From Pyrococcus sp. NA2 (lineage in GTDB: Archaea > Methanobacteriota_B > Thermococci > Thermococcales > Thermococcaceae): a stretch of DNA of 64,000 nucleotides. The translations under genes were made by a program, and so were the position numbers. Positions 63,989 to 64,000 of this stretch are shown here, in pieces (the first letter of the stretch is position 1; every line of letters starts with the position of its first letter). Where the stretch lies: contig NC_015474.1 of NCBI RefSeq assembly GCF_000211475.1, positions 806,001-870,000 on the forward strand, written 5' to 3'. The notes beneath the pieces were generated by a model. It saw only the letters and a list, made by a program, of their open reading frames with translations, was not told where the DNA came from and did no database searches.

Positions 63989-64000
63989 ATGGAGGTTTCC
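63989..64000 (+). CDS. Start of a downstream gene, cut by window end
   Basis: Only ATG and three codons (MEVS) are visible, after GAGGTGGTGAAC and two bases past the DUF432 stop. The ribosome site and spacing make a real start likely, but nothing can be said of the product. Confidence 0.45.

Overview
The window looks like chromosome of a hyperthermophilic euryarchaeon of the Thermococcales, most likely Pyrococcus and close to P. furiosus. Supporting this are archaeal transcription and translation genes (Rpo7/RpoE', Spt4, S24e, S27ae), a GTP-type PEP carboxykinase, PurP-type purine synthesis, splicing endonuclease EndA, proteins with a C-terminal CGP-CTERM anchor, box C/D guide RNAs, TATA-type promoters and very tight gene packing. 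I could run no database search, so family names come from recognising motifs.

Layout. 0-5.3 kb (minus): endonuclease IV-like protein, pyrophosphatase, then a dense run of rpoE, spt4, GTP-dependent dephospho-CoA kinase, S24e, S27ae, a Usp protein, an ArsB/NhaD-type transporter and a second Usp protein cut by the window edge. 5.4-12.4 kb: a thiamine-binding-like small protein with a DUF373 membrane protein, then an RND/MMPL exporter plus CARDB-type surface protein, divergent from a MarR-like regulator across an 18-bp perfect palindrome. 12.3-20.4 kb: hisS, an alpha-oxoamine synthase (kbl-like), a patch of decayed coding sequence, endA, a GNAT acetyltransferase, alaS, and box C/D RNAs beside hisS and in front of the coiled-coil gene. 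20.4-31 kb: envelope and glycosylation genes, a third candidate guide RNA, a TtuA/NcsA-type tRNA thiolase, an antiporter, an FAD dehydrogenase, a phosphoesterase, acylphosphatase and an ACT regulator. 31-38 kb: guaB, a free-standing LAGLIDADG endonuclease, initiator tRNA-Met, a giant secreted papain-like protease and a DUF59 protein. 38-44.6 kb: pckG, an SDR, valS and purM.

44.6-47.5 kb is an accessory-looking insert between purine genes: a TIM-barrel-like protein, a CGP-CTERM surface protein and a badly decayed second copy of that surface gene. 47.7-53.6 kb: purT, purE, two degenerate KaiC/RecA-like proteins, purD and purP; with purM and guaB this covers much of purine synthesis. 53.7-62.8 kb is one apparent operon: a ferritin-domain/VIT1 iron transporter, a transglutaminase-domain membrane protein, a membrane protein, a MoxR ATPase, a DUF58 protein, another membrane protein and a CGP-anchored beta-propeller. 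A short antisense gene, a DUF432 protein and the first codons of another gene follow.

The best candidates for something not well described are the iron-transporter/transglutaminase/MoxR operon, the adjacent KaiC-like proteins lacking a P-loop, the TIM-barrel/CGP-CTERM island with its fossil paralogue, and the guide RNA whose guide sequence doubles as the ribosome-binding site of the next gene. No CRISPR array, insertion sequence or replication origin was seen.
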